From positions 124,001 through 188,000 of the forward strand of contig NZ_JAMQHS010000004.1 of assembly GCF_023845585.1 (NCBI RefSeq): a stretch of 64,000 bases of DNA. Reading direction: 5' to 3'. The stretch comes from Clostridium sp. CMCC3677 (lineage in GTDB: Bacteria > Bacillota > Clostridia > Clostridiales > Clostridiaceae). Shown one piece after another: positions 1 through 7,606 of this stretch (the stretch's first letter is position 1; each line of letters opens with the position of its first letter). Under the pieces are notes generated by a model. That model saw only the letters and a program-made list of their open reading frames with translations, was not told where the DNA came from and did no database searches. Both the position numbers and the translations under genes were made by a program.

Positions 1-953
1 CTAGCTGCTATTTCATTCTCTTCATCTTCATTAGATATTCTAATGGCTCTAGCAAGATCTGCAAATTTAATATAAGCCCCATCTAATACAAAATTAAAAC
101 ATTCCTTTAATAACATAGCATTTGATATTCCATGAGGTACATGGAATAATGCTCCTATTGGTCTACTCATACCATGTACTATTGTTACTGATGAGTTATT
201 AAAAGCGATTCCTGCTTCTAATGCTGCAATTGTCATTTGAGTTCTAGCTTCTTCATTCTTTCCCTCATTAAATGCTATTGGCAAATATTTAAATATCTTC
301 TTTATTGCTGATAGTGCAAATGTGTCAGAAAGTGGTTGAGACTTTTTAGATGTATAAGCTTCTATAGCATGTGTTAATGCATCTAATCCTGTTGCAGCTG
401 TTATTTTAGGTGGTGCTGTCATAGTAAATCTTGAATCTATAATTGCTAATGTTGGCATTAATGAACTTCCCTTTATTAACATCTTTACATCAGTTTTAGT
501 ATCAGAAATTATAGTAAACTTTGTTGCCTCAGATCCTGTTCCAGCAGTTGTTGGTATTGCAACTATTGGTGGTAATTTGTTTTCTATTTGTTTTCCCATA
601 TAATCAGATATTTTGCCTTCATTATTTACCATCATTGCTATTGCTTTAGCTGAATCTATTGAACTTCCCCCTCCAACAGCTACTAAGTAATCACAATTTT
701 CTTTTTTATATAAATCTACACCTCTGTCTATCATCACATCTGTTGGTTCACCATTTATTTCGTCATATATAAAATAATTAATTTTTTCTTTATCTAAAAT
801 ATCAATTACAGCTTGTACATTACCTAACTTAACCATAATGTTATCTGTAACTATTAAAACTTTTCCACCAAATAATTTTAAATCTTCTACACTATCTTCT
901 AATGAATTTTTCCCTGTTAAAATTTTATTTGGAATTATGAATTCATTTGACAT
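1..953 (-). CDS. Iron-dependent alcohol dehydrogenase (3' end cut by window edge)
   Basis: Group III iron-containing alcohol dehydrogenase, an NAD(P)H-linked cytoplasmic enzyme interconverting alcohols and aldehydes. 317 residues are visible from ATG at 953, preceded by AAAGGAGA. The C-terminal part (usual length about 380-390) lies off the left edge. Visible motifs are the nucleotide-binding GGGSSID near residue 94, the TTAGTGSE block near 135, and a full set of Fe ligands: D191 and H195 in GLDALTHAIE, H260 in HGMSRP, and H274 in HVPHG. Substrate cannot be fixed from sequence; 1,3-propanediol, butanol and 4-hydroxybutyrate dehydrogenases all belong here. It is transcribed divergently from a DeoR-type regulator and has its own consensus promoter, which suggests local control by that regulator (inference). 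Confidence 0.93.
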   Translation of the reverse strand, partial: MSNEFIIPNKILTGKNSLEDSVEDLKLFGGKVLIVTDNIMVKLGNVQAVIDILDKEKINYFIYDEINGEPTDVMIDRGVDLYKKENCDYLVAVGGGSSIDSAKAIAMMVNNEGKISDYMGKQIENKLPPIVAIPTTAGTGSEATKFTIISDTKTDVKMLIKGSSLMPTLAIIDSRFTMTAPPKITAATGLDALTHAIEAYTSKKSQPLSDTFALSAIKKIFKYLPIAFNEGKNEEARTQMTIAALEAGIAFNNSSVTIVHGMSRPIGALFHVPHGISNAMLLKECFNFVLDGAYIKFADLARAIRISNEDEENEIAA

Positions 954-1008
954 TTTACCGTCTCCTTTCAGGTATATTATGATTAACTTCTTGTTATCTT
1001 ATGGTTAT

Positions 1009-1037
1009 ATTATAAGTACCTGTTTTCTGATTGTCAA
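1009..1037 (-). promoter_or_regulatory. Consensus sigma-A promoter of the alcohol dehydrogenase gene
   Basis: On the minus strand the -35 is TTGACA (1037-1032) and the -10 is TATAAT (1014-1009), 17 bp apart, a perfect match to the vegetative consensus. The -10 is flanked by the inverted pair CAGGTA (969-974) and TACCTG (1017-1022), a possible operator. Confidence 0.8.
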
Positions 1038-1088
1038 TATTTTCCTTGTATATTTTTTACTTTTTTTAAATTTTAAGGATATTTATGG

Positions 1089-1178
1089 TATAATGATGAT
1101 AATGTCTTTTACTTTATAATTTCATAGTTTATAATTAATATTAGATTCCATATTTTTGAAATAAAATAAAAAGGGGGT
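1089..1178 (+). promoter_or_regulatory. Probable promoter and leader of the DeoR-type gene
   Basis: A plus-strand TATAAT lies near 1091, about 90 nt before the regulator's ATG, with a weak TTAAAT-like -35 upstream. The start codon is preceded by an AAAAGGGGG ribosome binding site. The assignment is tentative because the -35 is poor. Confidence 0.4.
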
Positions 1179-1184
1179 ATTTAG

Positions 1185-1946
1185 ATGCGTTTAAAAAGAC
1201 TTGATTTATTAGAAGAATTTATTTATAAACATAGAACCGTATCAATAGATAAACTTTGCGAAGAATTTAAGATGTCAAAAAATACAATTCGTAGAGATAT
1301 AGATGCCTTAGTTGATAAAGGCGTAATAAAAAAAGTATATGGGGGCGTTACAGTAAATACTCAAAGTAATGAGCTGCTTCCATTTGAAGAAAGAACAATA
1401 AAAAATAACAGTGCTAAAATAGATATTGCTAAAAAAGCTGCTGAATTTATTGAAGATGGGGATTCTATATTCATAGATTCTGGTACTACCACATTAAATA
1501 TAATTGATTATTTAAATGATAAAGATAATATAACGTTATTTACCAATAGTATTAATGTTATTTTAAAAGCAATTCCTCATGATAATATTGATATAATATG
1601 TTTATCTGGTAGGTTTAATAGAACTACTTTTTCTTTTACTGGGCTAACTTCTAGTGATGTCTTATCAACTTATAATATAAATAAATCTTTTATGGCTTGT
1701 ACTGGAATTTCATTAGAAAATGGCCTTACTCACACCTCACCTAATGAATTTAAAATAAAGAAAGTAGCTGTTTCTAAAAGTCATAAAACATTTTTACTTG
1801 CAGATAGTTCAAAATTTAATATAGTCTCTTTAATGACCTTTTGTGATGTAAAAGATCTAGATTATCTAATTACAGATAAGTGTCCTTCAGCCAAATATAT
1901 TGATTATTTTAATAATTATAATGTTGAACTTATAGTTCCTAATTAA
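1185..1946 (+). CDS. DeoR/GlpR family transcriptional regulator
   Basis: DNA-binding repressor of the DeoR family, 253 aa, the normal length. The N-terminal winged helix-turn-helix spans about residues 5-55 (VSIDKLCEEFKMSKNTIRRD is the recognition region, followed by the KKVYGGV wing). The rest is the DeoRC sensor domain, a ribose-5-phosphate-isomerase-like fold that binds sugar phosphates, including IFIDSGTTT near residue 96 and the conserved SF-TG stretch around residue 145. It starts at ATG after an AAAGGGGG site and is transcribed away from the alcohol dehydrogenase. In this family divergent neighbours are often targets, so control of that gene by a phosphorylated sugar or polyol is likely but unproven. 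Confidence 0.9.
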   Translation: MRLKRLDLLEEFIYKHRTVSIDKLCEEFKMSKNTIRRDIDALVDKGVIKKVYGGVTVNTQSNELLPFEERTIKNNSAKIDIAKKAAEFIEDGDSIFIDSGTTTLNIIDYLNDKDNITLFTNSINVILKAIPHDNIDIICLSGRFNRTTFSFTGLTSSDVLSTYNINKSFMACTGISLENGLTHTSPNEFKIKKVAVSKSHKTFLLADSSKFNIVSLMTFCDVKDLDYLITDKCPSAKYIDYFNNYNVELIVPN

Positions 1947-1967
1947 ATTAAAGAATATTATTAGATA

Positions 1968-2048
1968 TGGTTAATAAAAAATAACAAAAAATCACCTCGT
2001 TAAATATATTAAGCTTTTTATTTTTAGCTTGTATATATTTAACGAGGT
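1968..2048 (-). terminator. Terminator of the rib operon, possibly bidirectional
   Basis: A 16-bp perfect stem (arms 1994-2009 and 2033-2048), extended inside by an AAGCT/AGCTT pair, lies just past the ribH stop. On the minus strand it is followed by a T-rich tract (1993-1968). On the plus strand the downstream tract is weak, so it probably serves the rib operon mainly while also insulating the DeoR-type gene. Confidence 0.85.
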
Positions 2049-2087
2049 TGAATTATTCTATTCTGTATATATTAATTTGTCATCTCA

Positions 2088-2549
2088 TTATAGTTCTTTT
2101 ATTAAATTAGCCATTTCAATTGCACCAACTGCACATTCATAGCCTTTATTTCCTGCTTTAGTTCCGGCTCTTTCTATGGCTTGTTCTATATTATTTGTTG
2201 TAAGCACTCCAAACATTACTGGTTTTCCAGTTTCTAATGATACATTTGCAATTCCTTTAGAAACTTCTGAACAAACATAATCGTAATGTGATGTTGATCC
2301 TTTTATTACTGCACCTAAACATATAACTGCATCGTATTTAGGACTTTTTGCCATTTTCTTTGCTATTAATGGCATTTCAAATGCTCCTGGTACCCAAGCT
2401 ACGTCTATATCTTCTACATTTACTCCATGTCTCTTAAGTCCATCTATAGCTCCATCCAAAAGCTTACTACCTATAAATTCATTGAATCTTCCTACTATTA
2501 TTCCAACTTTTAATCCTTCTGCAACTAATTGTCCTTCAAAAATATTCAT
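2088..2549 (-). CDS. ribH: 6,7-dimethyl-8-ribityllumazine synthase
   Basis: Lumazine synthase (riboflavin synthase beta chain), 153 aa. It condenses 5-amino-6-ribitylamino-uracil with 3,4-dihydroxy-2-butanone 4-phosphate to form the lumazine used by RibE. Family motifs are GRFNEFI near the N-terminus, [26 protein letters not shown] with the catalytic His, and [11 protein letters not shown]. Members assemble as 60-mers or pentamers in the cytoplasm. It is the last gene of the rib operon, 91 nt after ribBA, with an AGGAGGAAT binding site before its ATG. Part of a repeated element found upstream of ribBA occupies the ribBA-ribH spacer. Confidence 0.97.
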   Translation of the reverse strand: MNIFEGQLVAEGLKVGIIVGRFNEFIGSKLLDGAIDGLKRHGVNVEDIDVAWVPGAFEMPLIAKKMAKSPKYDAVICLGAVIKGSTSHYDYVCSEVSKGIANVSLETGKPVMFGVLTTNNIEQAIERAGTKAGNKGYECAVGAIEMANLIKEL

Positions 2550-2579
2550 TATTAATTCCTCCTAATTTTTTACTTTTTT

Positions 2580-2634
2580 AATTACTTCGCCCACTTTACT
2601 TATGCATATATCAACGCTCTGCTAAAACATAGCC
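2580..2634. repeat. Half copy of the rib-operon palindromic element
   Basis: The ribBA-ribH spacer contains a stretch closely related to one arm of the ribE-ribBA hairpin. 2580-2614 matches about 4035-4069 at roughly 28 of 35 positions, including the identical core CTTATGCATATATCAA, with weaker similarity continuing to about 2634. Only one arm is present, so this copy cannot fold into the long hairpin. Confidence 0.7.
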
Positions 2635-2640
2635 TAATAA

Positions 2641-3834
2641 TTATATATTTAATAAATGATTCATTTTTTCTTTTTTAATCTTTAAATAAAATTCATCATT
2701 TTTGTTTAATGGCATTTCTATAGAAATTCTTTTTACTACATCAATATCATTTTCTCTAAGTCCATCTATTTTTTCCGGGTTATTTGTTATTAATTTAATT
2801 CTATTTATCCCTAAGTTTTTTAACATATCTGCACTAGATTTATATTCTCTTAAATCTGGTGCAAATCCTAAAGCTAAGTTAGCTTCAACTGTATCTAATC
2901 CTTCATCTTGAAGTGAATATGCTTTTAATTTGTTTAAAAGACCAATACCTCTTCCTTCTTGTTTCATATACAGTAAAATACCTCTTCCTTCTTGTGCGAT
3001 CATTTTCATAGCTGCATCATATTGTTCTCCACAATCACATTTTTTTGATCCTAAACTATCCCCGGTTAAGCATTCTGAATGAACTCTAACAAGTACTGGT
3101 TCTTCTCCTGAAATATCTCCCTTTATTAAAGCTAAATGACATTTTTCACTATCATTTTCTTTAAATCCTATAACCTTAAAGTCTCCATATTTTGTTGGAA
3201 GTTTTGCTTCCACTTCTTTAGTAACACTTCTTTCATTTCTTAGTCTATATCTTATTAATTCTTCTATAGTTAATATTTTCAAATCATGTTCCTTAGCAAA
3301 TTTTATTAAATCATCTCTTCTTGCCATACTTCCATCATCTTTTATTATTTCACATATTGCAGCAGCTCCTTTAAAGCCTGCAATTTTCGCTAAATCTACT
3401 GAAGCTTCTGTATGTCCTGTTCTTTCTAATACACCTTTTTTCTTTGCTATAAGAGGAAATACATGTCCAGGTCTTCTAAAGTCCTGTGGTCTTTCACTTT
3501 GTACTAACATTTTTATAGTGTCAGATCTTTCGAATGCTGAAATTCCAGTAGTTGTATCTATGTAGTCAACAGCTACTGTAAATGCTGTTTCATGATTGTC
3601 TGTATTTTTTTCAACCATAGGATTTAATCCTAATTTTAATGCTATTTCTTCTTCTACAGGTGCACACAACAGTCCTCTTGCATATTTAATCATAAAATTC
3701 ACATTTTCAGGAGTTGCTTTCTCTGCTGGAATAACTAAATCACCTTCATTTTCTCTTCCCTCATCATCAACAATAATAATCATTTTTCCATTTCTTATAT
3801 CTTTTACACATTCTTCAACAGTACTAAATTTCAT
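2641..3834 (-). CDS. ribBA: Bifunctional DHBP synthase / GTP cyclohydrolase II
   Basis: Fused enzyme of 397 aa that supplies both riboflavin precursors. Residues about 1-200 are 3,4-dihydroxy-2-butanone-4-phosphate synthase: VDDEGRENEGD holds the acidic metal/substrate residues, and RRPGHVFPL and RTGHTEASVDL follow. Residues about 205-397 are GTP cyclohydrolase II: the VRVHSECLTGDSLGSKKCDCG zinc-binding block with three Cys, then the EGRGI repeats and the C-terminal ITNNPEKI. It starts with ATG after a GAGGTGA site. It sits third in the rib operon, separated from ribE by a 261-nt spacer that folds into a long imperfect hairpin, which could lower expression relative to ribD-ribE (inference). 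Confidence 0.97.
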   Translation of the reverse strand: MKFSTVEECVKDIRNGKMIIIVDDEGRENEGDLVIPAEKATPENVNFMIKYARGLLCAPVEEEIALKLGLNPMVEKNTDNHETAFTVAVDYIDTTTGISAFERSDTIKMLVQSERPQDFRRPGHVFPLIAKKKGVLERTGHTEASVDLAKIAGFKGAAAICEIIKDDGSMARRDDLIKFAKEHDLKILTIEELIRYRLRNERSVTKEVEAKLPTKYGDFKVIGFKENDSEKCHLALIKGDISGEEPVLVRVHSECLTGDSLGSKKCDCGEQYDAAMKMIAQEGRGILLYMKQEGRGIGLLNKLKAYSLQDEGLDTVEANLALGFAPDLREYKSSADMLKNLGINRIKLITNNPEKIDGLRENDIDVVKRISIEMPLNKNDEFYLKIKKEKMNHLLNI

Positions 3835-3879
3835 CTTCTCTCACCTCATACATAATTTTATTTTAGGATTTGTTTTAAA

Positions 3880-4084
3880 GTTTTAAATATGTATTGATAT
3901 CTGCAATAGGCAAAATGGCGTTGTAATTGGACTTTGAGAATTCTTAATGAGTATTGTCACATTTACTGCTTGTCTCAATTTTATATTGGGAGCAAGCTAA
4001 AATGGGACTATAGTCATTTTAGTATTCCTAAGTTCAATTGCTCTGTCCAGTTTGCTTATGCATATATCAATACCCCCTTAAAAC
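3880..4084. repeat. Long imperfect inverted repeat between ribE and ribBA
   Basis: Two arms of about 99 nt (3880-3978 and 3986-4084) are imperfect reverse complements around a 7-nt centre. Identity is about 60% without gaps and clearly higher with a few gaps. The outer parts match best: GTATTGATAT/CTGCA at 3891-3905 against its partner around 4058-4073, and both ends carry GTTTTAA/TTAAAAC. One arm recurs in the ribBA-ribH spacer. It may be a decayed MITE-like element or an intercistronic RNA hairpin. The short open frames seen here on the plus strand have no family resemblance and are not called. Confidence 0.75.
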
Positions 4085-4095
4085 GCATTTTATTA

Positions 4096-4746
4096 TTAAA
4101 AACCATTTTCTCTTAAAAACTCCATGGTTACATTGCTTTCATTTTTTATTTCTTCATCCTTGTTATTTACTAATTTTTCAATATATTTTCCAACCACATC
4201 ACATTCTAAATTTACAACTGACTGAACTTTTTTCTCATATAAAATTGTATTTTCTAAAGTATGCGGTATAACAGATACTTTAAACTTTTCATCATCAACA
4301 TATGCAACTGTTAGACTTATGCCATCAATGGCTATTGAACCTTTGTATATAATATATTTCAAAATCTCTTTTGATGCAGATATAGTAACCCATGTACCAT
4401 CGACCTTTTTTTCTATATCGGTTATTTTACCTACTCCATCTATATGACCACTTACTATATGTCCACCAAATCTATCTTCTAATTTCATTGCTCTTTCAAG
4501 ATTAATTTTATTTCCTGATTTCAAACTTCCCAGTGAACTTTTTTCTAAGGTTTCTCCCATTACATTAGCTTTAAATGAAGATTTAGTCATTTCCAAAACT
4601 GTTAAACATACACCATTTGATGCAATACTATCTCCTATTTTAGTATTTTCCAGTACCTTATTGGCTCTTATTTCTATTACTCCAAAGCCTCCCCCTAATG
4701 TAAGTTTCTCTAAACTACCTACTTCTTCAACAATTCCAGTAAACAA
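4096..4746 (-). CDS. ribE: Riboflavin synthase, alpha chain
   Basis: Riboflavin synthase, 216 aa, dismutates two 6,7-dimethyl-8-ribityllumazine molecules into riboflavin plus the pyrimidine that re-enters the pathway. It has two tandem lumazine-binding (Lum) barrels, about residues 1-97 and 98-200. The N-terminal MFTGIVEEVG, the SIASNGVCLTV block (active-site Cys) and its second-barrel counterpart SIAIDGISLTV are all present. The start is TTG at 4746, supported by AAAGGATGTGA 6-9 nt upstream and by the invariant MFTG N-terminus. It lies 14 nt after ribD in the rib operon. In Bacillus literature this gene is sometimes called ribB or ribC. Confidence 0.96.
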   Translation of the reverse strand: MFTGIVEEVGSLEKLTLGGGFGVIEIRANKVLENTKIGDSIASNGVCLTVLEMTKSSFKANVMGETLEKSSLGSLKSGNKINLERAMKLEDRFGGHIVSGHIDGVGKITDIEKKVDGTWVTISASKEILKYIIYKGSIAIDGISLTVAYVDDEKFKVSVIPHTLENTILYEKKVQSVVNLECDVVGKYIEKLVNNKDEEIKNESNVTMEFLRENGF

Positions 4747-4760
4747 TTAATCACATCCTT

Positions 4761-5852
4761 TTACTTCAATTTATTTATATATCCTTCTATAACTATCTCC
4801 TCTGATAATTTTTCATAAGTTAAATCTCTAAGTTTTACAGCATCACTTAATTTAGAAAATCCCTGTCCACCTATACTACTTTTACTTGTTTCACCACCTA
4901 ATATTTTAGGTGCTATATAAAATCTTACCTTATCAACTATATTTTCTTCTAATGCAGAAAAGTTTAATGTTCCTCCACCTTCAATTAATATAGAATCTAT
5001 TTTTAAATTACCTAAATATATCATCAATTCTTTTAAATCAACTTTTTTATTTTTATCAATTATTTCTATTACTCTTGCACCTTTATTAACTAATTTTTGT
5101 TTTTTTAATTTGTCAGCATATTTAGTTGTTGCTACTATGGTTAATCTATCAGAGTTATTTACTATCTTTGAATCTAATGGAATTCTTAAGGTGCTATCAA
5201 CAATAATTCTTATTGGATTTCTCCCATTTTCTATTCTGCATGTAAGTTCTGGATTATCCTTAATAACAGTATTTACCCCTACCATAATAGCTGACAATTT
5301 ATTTCTTAATAAATGCCCATCTCTCCTTGCTTCTTTTGATGTAATCCACTTTGACTCTCCTATAGCTGTAGCTATTTTCCCATCTAATGATATTGCACTT
5401 TTTAAAATAACAAATGGTAAATTTGATGTTATATATTTAATAAATGATTCATTTAATTTTTTACATTTCTCTTCTTCTATACCAACTATAACTTCTATAT
5501 CATTCTCTTTTAGTTTTTTTACACTTTTTCCTGATACCATTGGATTTGGATCCAACATTCCTATTACTACTTTTTTTATTTTTTTCTCTATTATTAAATT
5601 TACACATGGAGGAGTTTTTCCATAATGTGCACATGGCTCTAATGTTATGTATATCGTACTTCCTTCTAATAACTTAGTAGCGTTGTTAATGGCATTTACT
5701 TCTGCATGTGGTCCTCCATACTGCTCATGATATCCTATTCCAATTATCTCATCGTCCTTTACAATTACTGCACCCACTAAAGGGTTTGGATTAACCTTTC
5801 CTATTCCTTTTTTAGCCAATTCTAATGCTAACCCCATATACTTCTCATTCAC
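4761..5852 (-). CDS. ribD: Bifunctional pyrimidine deaminase / reductase RibD
   Basis: Catalyses the second and third steps of riboflavin synthesis: deamination of the GTP cyclohydrolase II product, then NADPH reduction of its ribosyl side chain. The N-terminal cytidine-deaminase-like domain (residues about 1-145) has HAEVNA and PCAHYGKTPPC zinc ligands. The C-terminal RibD reductase domain follows (SLDGKIAT, SKWITSKEAR, IEGGGTLN). I prefer GTG at 5852, giving 363 aa that begin VNEKYMGLAL, because AGAAGGTG lies 6 nt upstream and the family N-terminus aligns there. The frame stays open to an ATG at 5903 with a weak ribosome site. It is the first gene after the FMN riboswitch. Confidence 0.95.
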   Translation of the reverse strand: MNEKYMGLALELAKKGIGKVNPNPLVGAVIVKDDEIIGIGYHEQYGGPHAEVNAINNATKLLEGSTIYITLEPCAHYGKTPPCVNLIIEKKIKKVVIGMLDPNPMVSGKSVKKLKENDIEVIVGIEEEKCKKLNESFIKYITSNLPFVILKSAISLDGKIATAIGESKWITSKEARRDGHLLRNKLSAIMVGVNTVIKDNPELTCRIENGRNPIRIIVDSTLRIPLDSKIVNNSDRLTIVATTKYADKLKKQKLVNKGARVIEIIDKNKKVDLKELMIYLGNLKIDSILIEGGGTLNFSALEENIVDKVRFYIAPKILGGETSKSSIGGQGFSKLSDAVKLRDLTYEKLSEEIVIEGYINKLK

Positions 5853-5980
5853 TAAATTCACCTTCTTCTTAATATAAAAATCATAGCAACCACTTATAGG
5901 CATGAGTTATTTATTTTCATTTGCCTAAATTAATTATGATTTGAATTTTTATGAAATTTTCCTTTTTTACAATGTTCTAA

Positions 5981-6015
5981 AGAAAAAAATCCCTGAAGTG
6001 TAATACTTCAGGGAT
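5981..6015 (-). terminator. Second leader terminator of the rib operon
   Basis: An 11-bp perfect stem (arms 5989-5999 and 6005-6015, 5-nt loop) is followed on the minus strand by TTTTTTCT. It lies between the first leader terminator and ribD. The 5' arm as transcribed contains CCCUGAAG, an exact 8-nt complement of CUUCAGGG at the 5' side of the FMN aptamer (6323-6316). Confidence 0.85.
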
Positions 6016-6120
6016 TAATAATAATCTTATTTATAATGAATTATGATTTTAACGTATCAAAATAAAGATATATGATTTTAATATTATTTAGATATAATTA
6101 AAAATCATATTTTATCTTAT
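6016..6120 (-). other. AT-rich spacer between the two rib leader terminators
   Basis: No coding potential. A possible AT-only hairpin pairs ATATGATTTT near 6069-6078 with AAAAATCATAT near 6102-6112. Nothing else recognisable was found. Confidence 0.4.
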
Positions 6121-6158
6121 AAATTAAAAAACCCTGAACTAAAATATAAGTTCAGGGT
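6121..6158 (-). terminator. First leader terminator controlled by the FMN riboswitch
   Basis: A 10-bp perfect stem (arms 6131-6140 and 6149-6158, 8-nt loop) is followed on the minus strand by TTTTTAATTT. It lies about 60 nt downstream of the aptamer. Its 5' arm contains CCCUGAA, complementary to 7 nt of the aptamer's 5' strand, so the usual antiterminator exchange is possible. Confidence 0.9.
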
Positions 6159-6217
6159 AAAAATCAATTTAAATAATACGAATTAAAACCTAATAATCAT
6201 TAGATCAAATAAGTAAT

Positions 6218-6326
6218 TTCTTCTTTCATCCAGACTTTACTGTCGGCTTCGGAATTTAACCGAATCTGCTATTTCTAGCTCGCGGGCTTTACCGCCGGTA
6301 GGGAATTTCACCCTGCCCTGAAGATT
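6218..6326 (-). promoter_or_regulatory. FMN riboswitch (RFN element)
   Basis: The minus strand carries the conserved RFN core in order: CTTCAGGGCAGGGTGAAATT, then CCCTACCGGCGGTAAAGCCC, the GCGAGC turn, AGATTCGGTTAAATTCCGA, GCCGACAGT, and AGTCTGGATG closing with the GAAAGAAG P1 strand. In this class FMN binding to the nascent leader favours termination and shuts off riboflavin genes. It is followed by two terminators before ribD. Confidence 0.97.
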
Positions 6327-6351
6327 AATATTTAATTTATATTTTTATATT

Positions 6352-6381
6352 ATCATATTCTTCTAATTATGTAAAGGTCAA
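6352..6381 (-). promoter_or_regulatory. Promoter of the rib operon
   Basis: On the minus strand the -35 is TTGACC (6381-6376) and the -10 is TATGAT (6357-6352), with 18 bp spacing. It sits just upstream of the FMN aptamer and just past the stop of the DUF6398/TPR gene, so transcription should start about 20 nt before the RFN element. Confidence 0.75.
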
Positions 6382-6415
6382 CACGTAATCTTTTTTCATA
6401 TTTTACAATAATCTA

Positions 6416-7606
6416 TTAATTTGATTTTTGAATTTTAAAATTTATATTCATTTCCTTTATCCAGTTAATAGTTTCTTTAGATTCATTCCATGCTTCTAAA
6501 CTATATTTTATATAATGCATAGCTTCTGCATCACTTCCAAATCTAGATATTCTAGGTAATACTTTAGGAATTTTCTTTTGTTTCAATATATATGGTATTA
6601 CAAATGAATTTTTCTTGTATGCTTTTCTTATAGCATCTTCTGCTTCTTTTATTTTTCCTGTTTTATAACGTAATAAAGCCTTATTATATGATACTGCTGC
6701 TAAATAATCATTATCATATTTTTTAAATAACTTTTCTGCATCATCATATCTTTTTTCAATTAATAACCAACTAGACAATATTCCTCTTACCATTAAGTTG
6801 TCTTTTTCATTAAATTCTAATATTTCAAATGCATTATCTATAGCATCATTTTTTTTACCCATTTTCCATAATTGAATAGCCAAAGTATATTTAGCTCCAA
6901 AAAATGGTTGAGCTTCTTTTTTATTAAAACATTCTTTAGATGCAGTTTTTAAACTGTCAATGCCCAATATGTATTTACCTGAATCAACTGCTTTTTCTAA
7001 TAACTCTTTCTTATCATTATGAGTTAAACTTACATCTTTAGATAAAATTATATATGCATCTGAGCAATACTCACAAACACTTAAAGCCTCTTTTGCAAGT
7101 TTTACCTTCTTATTAAAATTCTTTTCAGACCATGCTTTTCTCATTATTTTTTGAGCTTTTATAAATTCTTCAGTAATTCTAATATTTTCTTCTTTCTCAG
7201 CTTCTACTTCTTTTTTATCATTTAAAGAATCGCTCTTATCATTAGAATTTACTATCCATATTTCATCATCTTTTGATATATTTAATAAGTTTCTTATTTC
7301 TTTTGATTTCATAGAGCCCGTACTATTACTTACTCCAAATTCTTTATATAAATCAAGAGCTTTAATATATGGCTCCTCTTTAACATCAAATAAATTATTT
7401 ACTGTTCCAATTGCATGAACAACTCCTGCTGCCCATGAAGAGCTTTTCCCTTTTTTCAATGAATCTTCATGGCTCATTCCTAAGTCATGTAACGCTTTTA
7501 TACAAACTTTTTCATATTGTTCATTAAGATATTGATTTGAAAAGACTTTTATCTTTCCAAGAATTTCTTCATATTTTTCAACTATTGAGTTAGGTAAATT
7601 TTGCAT
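6416..7606 (-). CDS. DUF6398 domain protein with C-terminal TPR-like repeats
   Basis: 396 aa, function unknown. Residues about 15-100 match my recollection of the DUF6398 domain: YLNEQYEKVCIKAL, SSSWAAGVVHAIGTVNNLFD, then a helix-turn-helix-like EFGVSNSTGSMKSKEIRNLL that could bind nucleic acid. A charged linker rich in Glu and Lys follows (about 105-140). The rest is alpha-helical with TPR-like units, such as AKEALSVCEYCSDAYIILS, YTLAIQLWKMGKKNDAIDNA and YNKALLRYKTGKIKEAEDAI. It has no signal peptide or membrane segment and is probably cytoplasmic. The frame extends to ATG 7639, but AAAAGGAG lies inside that extension, 11 nt before ATG 7606, so 7606 is preferred. It is a single gene between the rib operon and a divergent amidase gene. 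Confidence 0.8.
   Translation of the reverse strand: MQNLPNSIVEKYEEILGKIKVFSNQYLNEQYEKVCIKALHDLGMSHEDSLKKGKSSSWAAGVVHAIGTVNNLFDVKEEPYIKALDLYKEFGVSNSTGSMKSKEIRNLLNISKDDEIWIVNSNDKSDSLNDKKEVEAEKEENIRITEEFIKAQKIMRKAWSEKNFNKKVKLAKEALSVCEYCSDAYIILSKDVSLTHNDKKELLEKAVDSGKYILGIDSLKTASKECFNKKEAQPFFGAKYTLAIQLWKMGKKNDAIDNAFEILEFNEKDNLMVRGILSSWLLIEKRYDDAEKLFKKYDNDYLAAVSYNKALLRYKTGKIKEAEDAIRKAYKKNSFVIPYILKQKKIPKVLPRISRFGSDAEAMHYIKYSLEAWNESKETINWIKEMNINFKIQKSN

Noticed and set aside
838-1119. Plus-strand frame of 93 codons over the alcohol dehydrogenase 5' end
   Set aside because: It overlaps a well-supported gene and the divergent promoter, has no ribosome site and no family resemblance.
3934-4271. Two plus-strand open frames within and beyond the rib palindromic element
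   Set aside because: They lie in a repeat and over ribE on the other strand, are unusually rich in Cys/His/Phe, and have no ribosome site.
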